From positions 5,456,001 through 5,520,000 of the forward strand of contig NZ_CP107917.1 in the NCBI RefSeq assembly GCF_036014175.1: a stretch of 64,000 nucleotides of DNA. The letters are read 5' to 3'. The position numbers and the translations under genes are program-made. Shown piece after piece: positions 8,007 to 16,766 of the stretch. The notes under the pieces were generated by a model that saw only the letters and a program-made list of their open reading frames with translations, had not been told where the DNA came from and made no database searches. The number at the start of each line of letters is the position of its first letter. Within the stretch, counting starts at the first letter, position 1. The stretch comes from Streptomyces sp. NBC_00443 (lineage in GTDB: Bacteria; Actinomycetota; Actinomycetes; Streptomycetales; Streptomycetaceae).

Positions 8007-9221
8007 ATGAGCAACGCGACGACCGTCAGCCCCGCCCACTCCGCGAGCACCGCAAGCACGCTCATCACCAACATCGCCGCCCTGGTCACCAACGACCCCT
8101 CCCTCGGTGACAATTCCCCCCTCGGACTGATCCAGGACGCGGCCGTCGTCATCGAGGGCGACCGCATCGCGTGGACCGGTGATCAAAGCAAAGCACCCGC
8201 CACTGACAATCGGGTCGACGCCGGTGGCCGGGCGGTCGTCCCGGGCTTCGTGGACTCCCACTCCCACCTCGTCTTCGCGGGCGACCGGACGCAGGAGTTC
8301 AACGCCCGGATGTCGGGGCGGCCGTACAGCGCCGGCGGCATCCGCACGACCGTCGCGGCCACCAGGGCGGCGAGCGACGAGGACCTGGAACGCAACCTCA
8401 CGCACTACCTCGCCGAGGCCCTGCGGCAGGGCACCACCACCTTCGAGACCAAGTCCGGCTACGGCCTGACGGTCGAGGACGAGGCCCGCGCCCTGCGCAT
8501 CGCCGCCGCCCACACCGACGAGGTCACCTTCCTCGGCGCCCACATCGTCTCCCCGGACCACGCCGACGACCCGGCCGCCTACGTCGCCCTCGTCACCGGC
8601 GAGATGCTCGACGCCTGCGCGCCGTACGCCCGTTGGATCGACGTGTTCTGCGAGAAGGGCGCCTTCGACGGCGACCAGGCCCGCGCGATCCTCACCGCGG
8701 GCAAGGCCAGGGGCCTGCACCCCCGCGTCCACGCCAACCAGCTCTCCTACGGCCCCGGCGTGCAACTCGCGGTCGAACTGGACGCCGCCAGCGCCGACCA
8801 CTGCACCCACCTGACGGACGCGGACGTCGACGCCCTGGCGAACGGCAACACGGTCGCCACCCTCCTCCCCGGGGCCGAGTTCTCCACCCGCGCCCGGTGG
8901 CCCGACGCCCGACGCCTCCTCGACGCGGGCGCCACCGTCGCCCTGTCCACCGACTGCAACCCGGGCTCGTCCTTCACCTCCTCCGTCCCCTTCTGCATCG
9001 CACTCGCGGTACGGGACATGGGGATGACCCCGGACGAGGCGATCTGGTCGGCCACCGCGGGCGGCGCGGCGGCCCTGCGGCGCGACGACATCGGCCGCCT
9101 CACCCCGGGCGCCCGCGCCGACCTGCTCCTGCTCGACGCACCCAGCCATGTGCACCTGGCCTACCGCCCGGGCGTACCGCTGGTCAGCGAGGTGTGGCGA
9201 CGGGGCGTACGCGAGGCCTGA
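8007..9221 (+). CDS. hutI: Imidazolonepropionase
   Basis: HutI hydrolyses 4-imidazolone-5-propanoate to N-formimidoyl-L-glutamate, the step between HutU and HutF. The 404-residue protein shows the metal-binding VPGFVDSHSHLVFAGDR, the substrate-binding YSAGGIRTTV, TTTFETKSGYGL, FLGAHIVSP, HPRVHANQLS and STDCNPGSS. The ATG at 8007 has AAGGA upstream. An upstream extension of the reading frame overlaps hutF and is not coding. It is the last gene of the hut operon; the convergent neighbour ends 39 bases beyond it. Confidence 0.95.
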   Translation: MSNATTVSPAHSASTASTLITNIAALVTNDPSLGDNSPLGLIQDAAVVIEGDRIAWTGDQSKAPATDNRVDAGGRAVVPGFVDSHSHLVFAGDRTQEFNARMSGRPYSAGGIRTTVAATRAASDEDLERNLTHYLAEALRQGTTTFETKSGYGLTVEDEARALRIAAAHTDEVTFLGAHIVSPDHADDPAAYVALVTGEMLDACAPYARWIDVFCEKGAFDGDQARAILTAGKARGLHPRVHANQLSYGPGVQLAVELDAASADHCTHLTDADVDALANGNTVATLLPGAEFSTRARWPDARRLLDAGATVALSTDCNPGSSFTSSVPFCIALAVRDMGMTPDEAIWSATAGGAAALRRDDIGRLTPGARADLLLLDAPSHVHLAYRPGVPLVSEVWRRGVREA

Positions 9222-9260
9222 GCCCGAAGGGCCGCCCGGCCCAGGGCCCTTGCACCCGGG

Positions 9261-10850
9261 TCAGGCGGCCCCGGCCTTCCAGCGCTGGCCGCCACCGCCG
9301 CTCACCGACTCCAGCGACAGCCCGTCCCCGGCACCCCCCGCCGGGGTCACCGCAGTTCCGAAGGCGATGGCGGGGCGGATCACGCCGTCGCCGTCCACCA
9401 CGAACGTCAGGTTCTGGCCGTTGCGCCCCTCCACCGAGTCGCACGTCCAGACCCCGACGCCCCGGTCCGTCGAACCACGGCTGTCCAGGCAGTAGTCGGG
9501 ATCGGCGGACGACTGGAGCACACCGCGATCCGCGTCGACCCGCCAGCGCTGGGTGCCGGACGACGTGCAGGGAGCCGTGATCACATCGGTCCCGTTGAAG
9601 AAGGCACCGCCCACGTCCAGGCACAGCCCCGACGCGACGTTCACGACCTGGGCATACGTGCCGCTCGGCGGGTGCGTGGGGGAGGGCGGCGGCTTGGGGT
9701 CGGCCGTCTTCGTAGGCGTCGCACTCTTCGTGGGCGACGGCGACGTGGAGCTCCGCGACGGGGACGGTGACGGTGACGGCGATGAGGTCGACGGCGTCGC
9801 CGACACGGTGGCCGTCACCGTGACCGCCACCGGCGGCACGCTCACCGCCGTGCCGACCGCGCCCACGGGATCCTGCGACGACGATCCGCCCTGGGCCGCC
9901 AGGAACGCCACCAGCGGCAGCAACGCCACCCCGAGCGCCGCCGACACCAGCACCACCCGGCGACGATCGGACGGCCATCCGGGCACCGGCCAACTCTTCT
10001 TCGCGGCAAGGCGGGCGGCGGCACCCCCGCGCCGCACGCCCTCCCGCTCCCCCGGAGCGCCCGCCGCGTACGCCGTCCCGCCCCACGTCAGCAGCCCCTC
10101 CGCCAGCGCCGCGCGCGGTGAGTCCCGCAGGGCCGACAGCTCCTCGTAGGCCGTCGTGCAGTGCGGGCAGCGCGCCATGTGGGCGTGCAGATCGGCGCTG
10201 TCGCGGGGACTGTCCGGCCGTACGGACTCCTCGATGAGGCGGCCGAAGTCGGCGCAGTCGGGGTCGTCGGAGGCGGTGAGACGGGCGCGCAGGCAGGACC
10301 GGGCGAGCTGCTGGAGCGCCGGGTCCGTGCCGTACGTGACGTCCTCGCGGGTGAGGCCGAGGAGGCCGGCCGTCCGGTCCGCCGGCTCCTGCTCCACGAG
10401 GCCGTACCAGATCAGGCCCTGGGTGCGGGACGGAAGGGCCTGGAACGCCGTCAGCATCGGCGGGACCGGGCCGGAGGGGCCGGCCGTGTTCAGCACGAGC
10501 AGCAGTCCCGCGTCGAGGCCCGCCGCCCGGTCGTCCATGGCCCAGGTCCCGGCCAGCCGGGCGGTCAGCATCAGCAGTTGGTGCCGCCAGGGCAGTCCGG
10601 GGTCGATGCCGCGCGCGGTCTGACGGGCCGCCAGGGTGAACGCCTGGGCCGCCAGCTGCCGGGCCATGGAGTCGTTCGGGGTGCACAGACGGGCGTAGGC
10701 GAGGACGGGCGCGTGATGGCGGGCGCGCAGCTCCTGGAGCGCCGGATACGCGGTGGCCGTGTCGGCGCGCAGCAGTTCGGTGAGCCGTGCGTCGGACGCG
10801 CCCGCGTGAATCCCACGGTCATGGTCCCCACCGTCGTCGGCCCGAGCCAT
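9261..10850 (-). CDS. Membrane protein with sigma-like N-terminus, HxxxCxxC zinc motif and ricin-type lectin domain
   Basis: A 529-residue single-pass protein starting at ATG 10850 (AAGGAGG seven bases upstream). Residues 1 to about 200 resemble an ECF sigma factor that has lost its recognisable DNA-binding signature. HMARCPHC near residue 235 matches the HxxxCxxC motif of zinc-binding anti-sigma factors. A transmembrane helix (VVLVSAALGVALLPLVAFLAA) is followed by a Ser/Pro/Thr-rich linker. About 130 C-terminal residues form a ricin-B-type carbohydrate-binding domain with LCLDVGG and two QRW motifs. The topology suggests an outside sugar-binding domain coupled to an inside regulator. It lies next to the SigB-like sigma gene, so a role in that regulatory circuit is plausible but unproven. 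Confidence 0.75.
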   Translation of the reverse strand: MARADDGGDHDRGIHAGASDARLTELLRADTATAYPALQELRARHHAPVLAYARLCTPNDSMARQLAAQAFTLAARQTARGIDPGLPWRHQLLMLTARLAGTWAMDDRAAGLDAGLLLVLNTAGPSGPVPPMLTAFQALPSRTQGLIWYGLVEQEPADRTAGLLGLTREDVTYGTDPALQQLARSCLRARLTASDDPDCADFGRLIEESVRPDSPRDSADLHAHMARCPHCTTAYEELSALRDSPRAALAEGLLTWGGTAYAAGAPGEREGVRRGGAAARLAAKKSWPVPGWPSDRRRVVLVSAALGVALLPLVAFLAAQGGSSSQDPVGAVGTAVSVPPVAVTVTATVSATPSTSSPSPSPSPSRSSTSPSPTKSATPTKTADPKPPPSPTHPPSGTYAQVVNVASGLCLDVGGAFFNGTDVITAPCTSSGTQRWRVDADRGVLQSSADPDYCLDSRGSTDRGVGVWTCDSVEGRNGQNLTFVVDGDGVIRPAIAFGTAVTPAGGAGDGLSLESVSGGGGQRWKAGAA

Positions 10851-11100
10851 CCGCCTGCCTCCTTGCAGCCGTTCAACCCGCCCGGAGTTCTGACCTACCG
10901 GCGGGTATGACGGCTCATAGTGGAGGAAGGGAAGCCCTGGGGAAAGGGTTTCTGTGGGTAACCCGTGAGTCGCGCATGCACGGCCGGGCGGGACGCGTCC
11001 GGTCCTCGAACGCGCTGTGCCCGGTGTCCCGCCGACGGAATTCGGCGGGGCACCGGGCACAGCGCAGGTCAGCGTGGAGGAGACGCCACTCCTGGATCGG

Positions 11101-12042
11101 TCAGTCCTCGACCGTCAGCCCCTTGCGGAGCCGGATCAACGTCCGCGACAGCAGCCGCGACACATGCATCTGTGAGATGCCGAGTTCTTCGCCGATCTCC
11201 GACTGGGTCATGCCCGCCACGAATCTCAGGGACAGGATCTTGCGGTCCCGGGGCGGCAGTTCGGCGATGAGCGGCTTCAAGGACTCGACGTACTCGATGC
11301 CTTCGATCCCGTGGTCCTCGTAGCCGATCCGGTCGGCCAGCGCGCCCTCGGCGTCGTCCTCCTCGGGCTGGGCGTCCAGCGACGAGGCGGTGTACGCGTT
11401 CGACGCCGCCATGCCCTCGACGACCTCGTCGTTGGTCAGACCGAGGCGCTCCGCCAGTTCCGCCACGGTCGGGGCGCGGTCGAGCTTCTGGGCCAGTTCG
11501 TCCCCGGCCTTGGCCAGGTCGAGCCGGAGCTCCTGGAGCCGACGCGGTACCCGCACCGACCACGACGTGTCGCGGAAGAAGCGCTTGATCTCGCCGATGA
11601 TGGTCGGCATCGCGAAGGTGGGGAACTCCACGCCGCGGCTGAGTTCGAAGCGGTCGATCGCCTTGATCAGGCCGATGGTGCCGACCTGGATGATGTCCTC
11701 CATCGGCTCGCTGCGCGAGCGGAAGCGGGAGGCGGCGAACTTGACCAGCGCGAGGTTGAGTTCGACGAGCGTGTTGCGGACGTACGAGTACTCGTGGGTC
11801 CCTTCCTCCAGCGACTCCAGCCGCTCGAAGAGGGTCTTGGACAGGGCCCGCGCGTCCACCGGCCCCACCTCGTCGTACGGGGGGATGTCCGGAAGTCCGG
11901 CGAGAGCGTCGTCCTGACCGAACTCCTGACCGAAGTCCTGTTCGGGACGTACGTCGGCACTCAACTCGATGGGATCCAGCTGTTCCGGTTGGGATGCCGA
12001 CGTCGCCCTCTGGGTATGCGATGCGTCGAGCCGGGGTGACAT
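11101..12042 (-). CDS. sigI: SigB/SigF-family stress sigma factor (SigI-like)
   Basis: A 313-residue group 3 sigma factor. Region 2 is seen in LVKFAASRFRSRSEPMEDI and QVGTIGLIKAIDRFELSRG; region 2.4/3 in FPTFAMPTIIGEIKRFFRD; region 4 in LPPRDRKILSLRFVAGMTQ and ISQMHVSRLLSRTL. ATG 12042 is preceded by GGAGG five bases upstream; other in-frame ATGs at 12054, 12066 and 12111 have poorer sites. Its neighbours are a STAS antagonist and an HATPase anti-sigma factor, as in the sigI locus I recall from S. coelicolor; the symbol rests on that recollection. Upstream on its own strand, GGGTAG (12151-12146) with CGGT 14 bases before it resembles a SigB-type promoter and hints at autoregulation. Confidence 0.85.
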   Translation of the reverse strand: MSPRLDASHTQRATSASQPEQLDPIELSADVRPEQDFGQEFGQDDALAGLPDIPPYDEVGPVDARALSKTLFERLESLEEGTHEYSYVRNTLVELNLALVKFAASRFRSRSEPMEDIIQVGTIGLIKAIDRFELSRGVEFPTFAMPTIIGEIKRFFRDTSWSVRVPRRLQELRLDLAKAGDELAQKLDRAPTVAELAERLGLTNDEVVEGMAASNAYTASSLDAQPEEDDAEGALADRIGYEDHGIEGIEYVESLKPLIAELPPRDRKILSLRFVAGMTQSEIGEELGISQMHVSRLLSRTLIRLRKGLTVED

Positions 12043-12291
12043 GATGTCCTCCATCGTTCTCGGCATTCGGCTGCCGAAGCCTGCGTGCACTGCGGTGTGC
12101 GGCGCCTCCAAAGCCGGCCGAGTCGGTTACGTGTCTCTACTAGCCCTACCCGCTTTCAGGAGCCCACCGCAAGTGCGCTCTGGTCCGAAATGTCCGATTC
12201 TGGGTGGATGTTCGGGTGTTGGGAGGCGTAGGGAAGGCGTAGTGTTCGACAGCGTCAGTCAGCAGCCACGACGTCGGGAGTGAGAGACGGC

Positions 12292-12678
12292 ATGGACCGC
12301 GGCACGGTCGGCAGCGCACAGTCTGGCCGACTTCTGGTCGAGGTGCGGGAAGAGGGCGCCAGCGCCGTCGTGACTCCGGCGGGTGAGTTGGATCACCACA
12401 CCGCCGATTTGTTGCGCGAGCCACTCGAGGACTGCCTCGGGAAGGGCTTCAGCCGGCTGGTCGTCGACTGCTCGCGGCTCGAGTTCTGTGACTCCACGGG
12501 TCTGAACGTGCTGCTGGGGGCCCGGCTGAAGGCGGAGGCCGCCGGTGGCGGGGTGCATCTCGCGGGGATGCTGCCCGTGGTCGCGCGCGTGTTCGAGATC
12601 ACGGGGGCGGAGGCCGTCTTCACGGTCCACGACTCGCTCGATGCCGCCCTGGCCGACGAGGCCGACGGGGCGGGTTGA
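12292..12678 (+). CDS. STAS-domain anti-sigma factor antagonist
   Basis: A 128-residue SpoIIAA/RsbV-type protein. The STAS fold is clear: VVTPAGELDHHTAD, then FSRLVVDCSRLEFCDSTGLNV. Ser68 in CDSTG is the residue that the partner kinase phosphorylates in this family, which switches off binding. Unphosphorylated, it should bind the HATPase protein encoded at 12917 and free the sigma factor. ATG 12292 is preferred to the GTG at 12280, because GGGAG abuts that GTG with no spacer. It is divergent from the sigma gene, across about 250 bases holding both promoters. Confidence 0.9.
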   Translation: MDRGTVGSAQSGRLLVEVREEGASAVVTPAGELDHHTADLLREPLEDCLGKGFSRLVVDCSRLEFCDSTGLNVLLGARLKAEAAGGGVHLAGMLPVVARVFEITGAEAVFTVHDSLDAALADEADGAG

Positions 12679-12916
12679 CCCCTCGCGTCCGGCCCTGCAT
12701 CAGACGTCACATCATTCGTGCCGAATACAGGGGTGTTCCCTCGGCTCGGTCGGGCAGGAGACATCCTGAAACCCGTCGGCTGTGATGTCGGCCACCGGGG
12801 GTGGGGGACTGTGACCGACGTATCAGGCAAGGACCGTGCACTGGCGTACTGACTCTGCGTACTGACTTCTGAATCGTGTGAACGTTGAACTGGTGAATCG
12901 GTGAGGTGAAGCGCTG

Positions 12917-13519
12917 ATGAGCACCACCCGGCCTTTCTCGCCGGGCGACCGCGGCCCTGAGCCCAGCGGCGCTTCGGGGGCGTCCGAGAGCGGCGTGCCG
13001 GGCGCGGAGGGCTCCGACGAGGGCGCTCCGGCGGCCGGAGGGCCCTCAGGGGGCGCCGTGCCGTCCCTGAGGCCCGAGGAGTCCGCGGCGTCCGCCGAGG
13101 TGTCGGCGGGGCGGCAGGTCCGCCGCCTGGTCCTGGAGGGCCAGAGCGGCGTCGTCCCGCTCGCCCGTGACTTCGCCCGCCAGGCGCTGTACGCGTGGGG
13201 CTGGCTCCCCGCGGCCACCGCCGACCAGCGGGCCGCCGCGGAGGATGTGCTGCTCGTCGTGTCCGAGCTGGTCACCAACGCCTGTCTGCACGCCGACGGG
13301 CCGGACGAGCTGTGGATCGCCTGCGACAACAAGGTGATCCGCGTCGAGGTCTCCGACAAGGGCACGGGCCAGCCGGCGCCGCGCACACCGCACCGCGCGG
13401 GGCGTCCCGGCGGCCACGGCATGTTCATCGTGCAGCGGCTCTGTCTGGACTGGGGGGTCATGCGGACGCCGGGGGTCGCGGGCAAGACGGTGTGGGCGGA
13501 GCTGGGAGCACCGGCGTAG
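12917..13519 (+). CDS. HATPase anti-sigma factor / serine kinase (RsbW-like)
   Basis: A 200-residue protein with a GHKL ATPase domain in its C-terminal two thirds: N-box ELVTNACLHA, G1 box SDKGTGQP, G2 box GGHGMFIV. Such proteins bind a SigB-family sigma factor and phosphorylate a STAS antagonist. About 60 N-terminal residues are Gly/Ser/Glu/Pro-rich and probably disordered. GAGGTGA precedes ATG 12917. Together with the STAS protein and the sigma factor it makes a complete partner-switching module. The assignment of this kinase to these partners is by position; cross-talk with the many other kinases in Streptomyces is possible. Confidence 0.88.
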   Translation: MSTTRPFSPGDRGPEPSGASGASESGVPGAEGSDEGAPAAGGPSGGAVPSLRPEESAASAEVSAGRQVRRLVLEGQSGVVPLARDFARQALYAWGWLPAATADQRAAAEDVLLVVSELVTNACLHADGPDELWIACDNKVIRVEVSDKGTGQPAPRTPHRAGRPGGHGMFIVQRLCLDWGVMRTPGVAGKTVWAELGAPA

Positions 13520-13579
13520 GTCACCCGTTCGGCCTGCCGTACGGGAAATTCGTTTCCGCACCGCCGAGGCGCCGCTCTA

Positions 13580-13918
13580 GGGCTGCACTATCGCGTCACC
13601 AAGCTCGCCGCCGGCGACATCAGCCCCGCGCGGGCCAAGACCTACGACATGGAGGTCTGGCTGCCCAGTCTGGGCGCGTACGCCAAGGTCAGCTCGGTGT
13701 CGAACGCCCGTGCCTACCAGGCCCGGCGCGGCGGCATCCGGTACCGCCCGGCCGGCGGCGGCAAGGCGGCGTACGTCCACACCCTCAACGCCTCGGGCCT
13801 CGCCACCAGCCGCCTGCTCCCCGCGATCCCGGAGCAGCACCAGCGGGCGGGCGGGACGGTGCTCGTGCCGGAAGTGCTGCGGCGCTGGGGGCTGCCCGAA
13901 CTGCTGCGTCCGGCCTGA
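13580..13918 (+). pseudogene. Remnant of seryl-tRNA synthetase (C-terminal quarter only)
   Basis: The frame beginning at 13580 reads GLHYRVTKLAAGD, then AKTYDMEVWLPS, VSSVSNARAYQARR, IRYRP, HTLNASGLATSRLL and VLVPEVLRRWG, ending at TGA 13918. These match in order the C-terminal catalytic part of SerRS, including the class II motif 3 region (HTLNxSGLAxxR) and the terminal PEVLxP segment. The roughly 112 residues are only a quarter of a full enzyme; the tRNA-binding arm, motif 1 and motif 2 are absent. The only in-frame ATG (13649) has no good ribosome site and starts mid-domain. It is therefore a decayed or truncated gene copy, and a functional serS must exist elsewhere. It sits between the sigma-regulation module and a strong hairpin. 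Confidence 0.8.
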
Positions 13919-13971
13919 CCCCGTGTTACCCAGGGTCACCCTGAGGGGCCGGCTCTCCACCCGAACCCCTG

Positions 13972-14009
13972 CGGCGCACGCCGGATCGTCACAACTCCGG
14001 CGTGCGCCG
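13972..14009 (+). terminator. Strong hairpin, probable terminator
   Basis: A perfect 14-base inverted repeat (13972-13985 with 13996-14009) around a 10-base loop. It closes the region holding the serS remnant and insulates the exported-protein operon that starts at 14082. No T-run follows, as is common in Streptomyces. A short palindrome, CAGGGTCACCCTG, lies just before it at 13931-13943. Confidence 0.6.
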
Positions 14010-14081
14010 TGTCTTCCCTCCTCAAGGCGCCGGGCGTACCTTGACGGCCGATCTGATGTGCCGTCAGGAAATGAGGGGACC

Positions 14082-14777
14082 GTGTCGAAGCAGAAGCGAA
14101 CCGCCGCGCTCGCGACGGCCGCGGCCCTGGCCGGCTCGGCGGTGCTGATGGCCGCCCCCGCGGCCCGGGCCGAAGTCGTCGACGTCAACTACGCCTGCAA
14201 GACGCCGATCGGCGACAAGAGCGCCGTCTCGCCCATCGACATCAAGGGCGTCAAGAGCGGCAGCGGATACAAGATCACCATGTCATGGCAGAAGGGCGTC
14301 TCGTCCAGCCCGGTCGAACTGGGCAAGGGCGCGATGAAACCGAGCGCCACCATCAAGCTGGGCGGCGCCGACAGCGGCACCCTCGCGGTCACCGGCCCGG
14401 CCAACCAGGAGGCGATTCCCGCCAACACCCCCATCAAGATCAACGACTTGACGGGCACGTACACCCCGAAGAAGACCGGCAAGGTCACCTTCACGGCGGG
14501 TGTGCTCACCATCAAGGCGCTCGGCACGACGACCACGTGCACGCCCGGCAACAGCCCCGGCCCGTCGCTCACCCTCGACGTGACGGCGGCGTCCGGCGGC
14601 GGCAGCACGGGCGGCTCCGGCCAGGGCGGCTCCGGCTCCGGCTCCGGCTCCGAGCTCCCGCAGACCGGCCCCGAGGACTCGGCCATCGCCCTGGGCACTC
14701 TCGGCGGCACGGTGCTGCTCGCGGGCGCGGCAGGCGCGCTGTGGCTGACGCGGAGGGGTCAGGCGGTACGCCGCTGA
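14082..14777 (+). CDS. Exported surface protein with LPQTG-type sorting signal
   Basis: A 231-residue protein with GTG start at 14082 and GAGGGGA upstream. A signal peptide spans about residues 1-30 (basic start, then Ala-rich core ending APAARA). A beta-rich domain of about 130 residues follows (NYACKTPIGDK through TTTTCTP, with one Cys near each end that could pair). Then comes a Gly/Ser linker, LPQTG, a hydrophobic helix and an Arg-rich tail, the full layout of a sortase substrate. The same domain recurs in the protein encoded at 16763-18145, where the motif is LAATG. It resembles the DUF6801-like family as I recall it; function unknown. It opens a four-gene operon of exported proteins. 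Confidence 0.8.
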   Translation: MSKQKRTAALATAAALAGSAVLMAAPAARAEVVDVNYACKTPIGDKSAVSPIDIKGVKSGSGYKITMSWQKGVSSSPVELGKGAMKPSATIKLGGADSGTLAVTGPANQEAIPANTPIKINDLTGTYTPKKTGKVTFTAGVLTIKALGTTTTCTPGNSPGPSLTLDVTAASGGGSTGGSGQGGSGSGSGSELPQTGPEDSAIALGTLGGTVLLAGAAGALWLTRRGQAVRR

Positions 14778-14808
14778 CCTGCACGCCTGATCACCGCTGG
14801 AGCCGCCG

Positions 14809-15663
14809 ATGTCGTCAGCCGTCCGTGTCCTGTGCCTGTCCCTGCTGCTCCTCCTGGCGGCCGCTCCCGCGGCGACCGCCGCCGAGGCCTGGACCGTCGC
14901 GCCCTCCGGCGGCGGGCGGCCGTCCTTCTACGCCGAGGGCGCGCCCGGGACGGTCCAGCAGGACACGGTGTCCGTGACGAACCGCGGCGGCGAGCCGGTC
15001 ACCGTACGGCTGCACGGCGCCGGCGTCCCGATCGCCTTCGCCGACAGCGCGGTACGGATCCCGGCCCGCACCCGTGCCGAGGTCCCCTTCACGGTGACCG
15101 TCCCGCCGGGCACGGCCCCCGGCGACCGCTCCGGCGAGATCGTCGCCCGCGACGCCGACGGCCGCGCGCAGACCGTCCCGCTCCGCCTGCGCGTGACCGG
15201 CCCGGAGCTGTCCGCGCTGACGGTGGAACGCGTCCGGGTGCACCCCGACGGCATCACATACGAGCTGGTCAACAGGGGTACGACCGCCCTCGCCCCGAGC
15301 CTCGCCATCCGCGCCGACGGTGTCTTCGGCCGCCTCCTCGACCGCGCCCCGCGCCCCCTCTCCGTCGACCTGCCCCCGGGCAGCCGTACGAAGCTCACCG
15401 AGCCCTGGCCGGACCGGCCCGCGCTCGACGCGGTCGACGTGCGCTTGACGGTGACTGCGGCGGGCGGGGCGAACGACACGGCGCGGGCGTCCGCGCTGTT
15501 CGTGCCGTGGGATGCGGTGGCCGGGGCCGGGGGGTTCGTGGTGGCGGCGGTGGGCGCCTTGCTCGTCGTACGGCATCGAGGGCGCCGTAGGCCTGGCGGC
15601 GGTGAGTCGGCCGAAACGGAACAGCCTTACAAGCAAGCCGAGTTGACGGGAGTGGGGACGTGA
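14809..15663 (+). CDS. Exported protein with Ig-like/DUF916-like domains and C-terminal membrane anchor
   Basis: A 284-residue protein. A signal peptide occupies about residues 1-25 (LLLLLAAAPAATAA). The middle part is beta-rich, with spacing typical of COG1470/DUF916-like surface proteins (QQDTVSVTNRGGEPVTVRL, PPGTAPGDRSGEIVA). Near the C-terminus a hydrophobic helix (AGGFVVAAVGALLVV) is followed by Arg-rich residues, leaving a short tail inside. GGAG precedes ATG 14809. The stop overlaps the next start as GTGA. Such proteins may bind wall polymers or neighbouring surface proteins. No specific function can be named. Confidence 0.7.
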   Translation: MSSAVRVLCLSLLLLLAAAPAATAAEAWTVAPSGGGRPSFYAEGAPGTVQQDTVSVTNRGGEPVTVRLHGAGVPIAFADSAVRIPARTRAEVPFTVTVPPGTAPGDRSGEIVARDADGRAQTVPLRLRVTGPELSALTVERVRVHPDGITYELVNRGTTALAPSLAIRADGVFGRLLDRAPRPLSVDLPPGSRTKLTEPWPDRPALDAVDVRLTVTAAGGANDTARASALFVPWDAVAGAGGFVVAAVGALLVVRHRGRRRPGGGESAETEQPYKQAELTGVGT

Positions 15664-16766
15664 ACGCCAGGGTGCGGATCGCGGTGTTGCCGGCCGTGCT
15701 GGCGCTGCTGTCGCCGGTGACGGCCCTGAACGCGTCGGCAGCGGACGGCCCGCCCACCGTCAGGCTGTCCAAGTCCCAGGCGGGGACGGGCGGTTCGATC
15801 ACCGTGACCGGCAGCGGCTGGCGGGACCGCACCCTGCTGATGATCCTGATCTGCGGTCAGTCCGTACCGTCGACCGGCGTGAGCGGCGGCACCAACTCCT
15901 GCGCCAACGCGGAAGGCAGGGCCGTGACCACGGACGCGGACGGACGCTTCAGCCGGAAACTTCCGGTGGCCGAGCCGCCCGTGCCGTGCCCGTGCGTGGT
16001 GCATGTGGCGACGGTGACCGGAGCGAAGGCCGAGGCCGACGCGATCTTCCAGGTGGCCGGGCACGCGGTCGAGCCGCTGCCCGCGGAGCCGGCCGGGGGA
16101 CGCCTGTCGGTCCTCACGGACACCCGGCTGGACGGTTCGAGCGGGCTGCTCACCTGGTTCGGCGCACCACCGGCGCGGACGCTGGTGTTCACAGTTGGCA
16201 ATGTCGGCACCTCACCCGTCAGGAACCCGGTCTTCCAGGTCGGCACCTCCCACGGCGTGTTCGCGCCGCAGTGGCAGGAACAGCAGTGGCGCGGCACGAT
16301 CCAGCCGGGCAGGAAGGCGCGGATCGAGCTGCCGGTGGAACTCGCGGCCGGCGCGCACGGCGACTACACGGTCTCCCTGAAGTACGGCGGCAAGGTGATG
16401 GCCGAACAGCCCTGGGGCGTGGGCCGGCCCTGGGGCGTGACGCTGTTCTGGATCCTGGTCTGTCTGGTCGTACCGGCGGCGGTGTTCCGCGTCGGGCTGG
16501 CGGTGGTGGACCGGGTACGGCCGCGGCAGACCGCCCGCCGCCGCGGGTTCCGGCTGCCCCAACCGGTCCTGCGCATACCGGGGTTGAAGCCCCGCGAAGA
16601 GGCGAGGCACGCCCTGCCCTCTTCCTCCTCCTCGACCCTGCCGTGGTTCACCCCGGACAGCGATCCGGGCACGTCCGGCCGGCTCTCCGCACCGCACGAC
16701 GACAGCCCGACGAGTTCGACGGGCCCCACGACTCCGTCGACTCCGACCAGGAAGGGACCCCCGTGA
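15660..16766 (+). CDS. Exported protein with one C-terminal transmembrane helix, unknown function
   Basis: A 368-residue protein with GTG start overlapping the previous stop. A signal peptide ends near ALNASAA. The ectodomain has beta-rich segments and at least four cysteines (ICGQS, NSCAN, PCPC). A transmembrane helix (TLFWILVCLVVPAAVFRVGLAVV) is followed by a cytoplasmic tail of about 85 residues, rich in Arg, Ser, Pro and Thr, which could be a phosphorylation or interaction segment. The next gene starts inside its stop codon. It is probably produced in fixed ratio with the other surface proteins of this operon. No family was recognised with confidence. Confidence 0.65.
   Translation: MNARVRIAVLPAVLALLSPVTALNASAADGPPTVRLSKSQAGTGGSITVTGSGWRDRTLLMILICGQSVPSTGVSGGTNSCANAEGRAVTTDADGRFSRKLPVAEPPVPCPCVVHVATVTGAKAEADAIFQVAGHAVEPLPAEPAGGRLSVLTDTRLDGSSGLLTWFGAPPARTLVFTVGNVGTSPVRNPVFQVGTSHGVFAPQWQEQQWRGTIQPGRKARIELPVELAAGAHGDYTVSLKYGGKVMAEQPWGVGRPWGVTLFWILVCLVVPAAVFRVGLAVVDRVRPRQTARRRGFRLPQPVLRIPGLKPREEARHALPSSSSSTLPWFTPDSDPGTSGRLSAPHDDSPTSSTGPTTPSTPTRKGPP

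Noticed and set aside
7623..9155. Long open frame of 510 codons on the minus strand opposite hutF and hutI
   Set aside because: It mirrors the third-position GC bias of the hut genes, has Val/Gly/Arg-rich low-complexity sequence and no recognisable motif.
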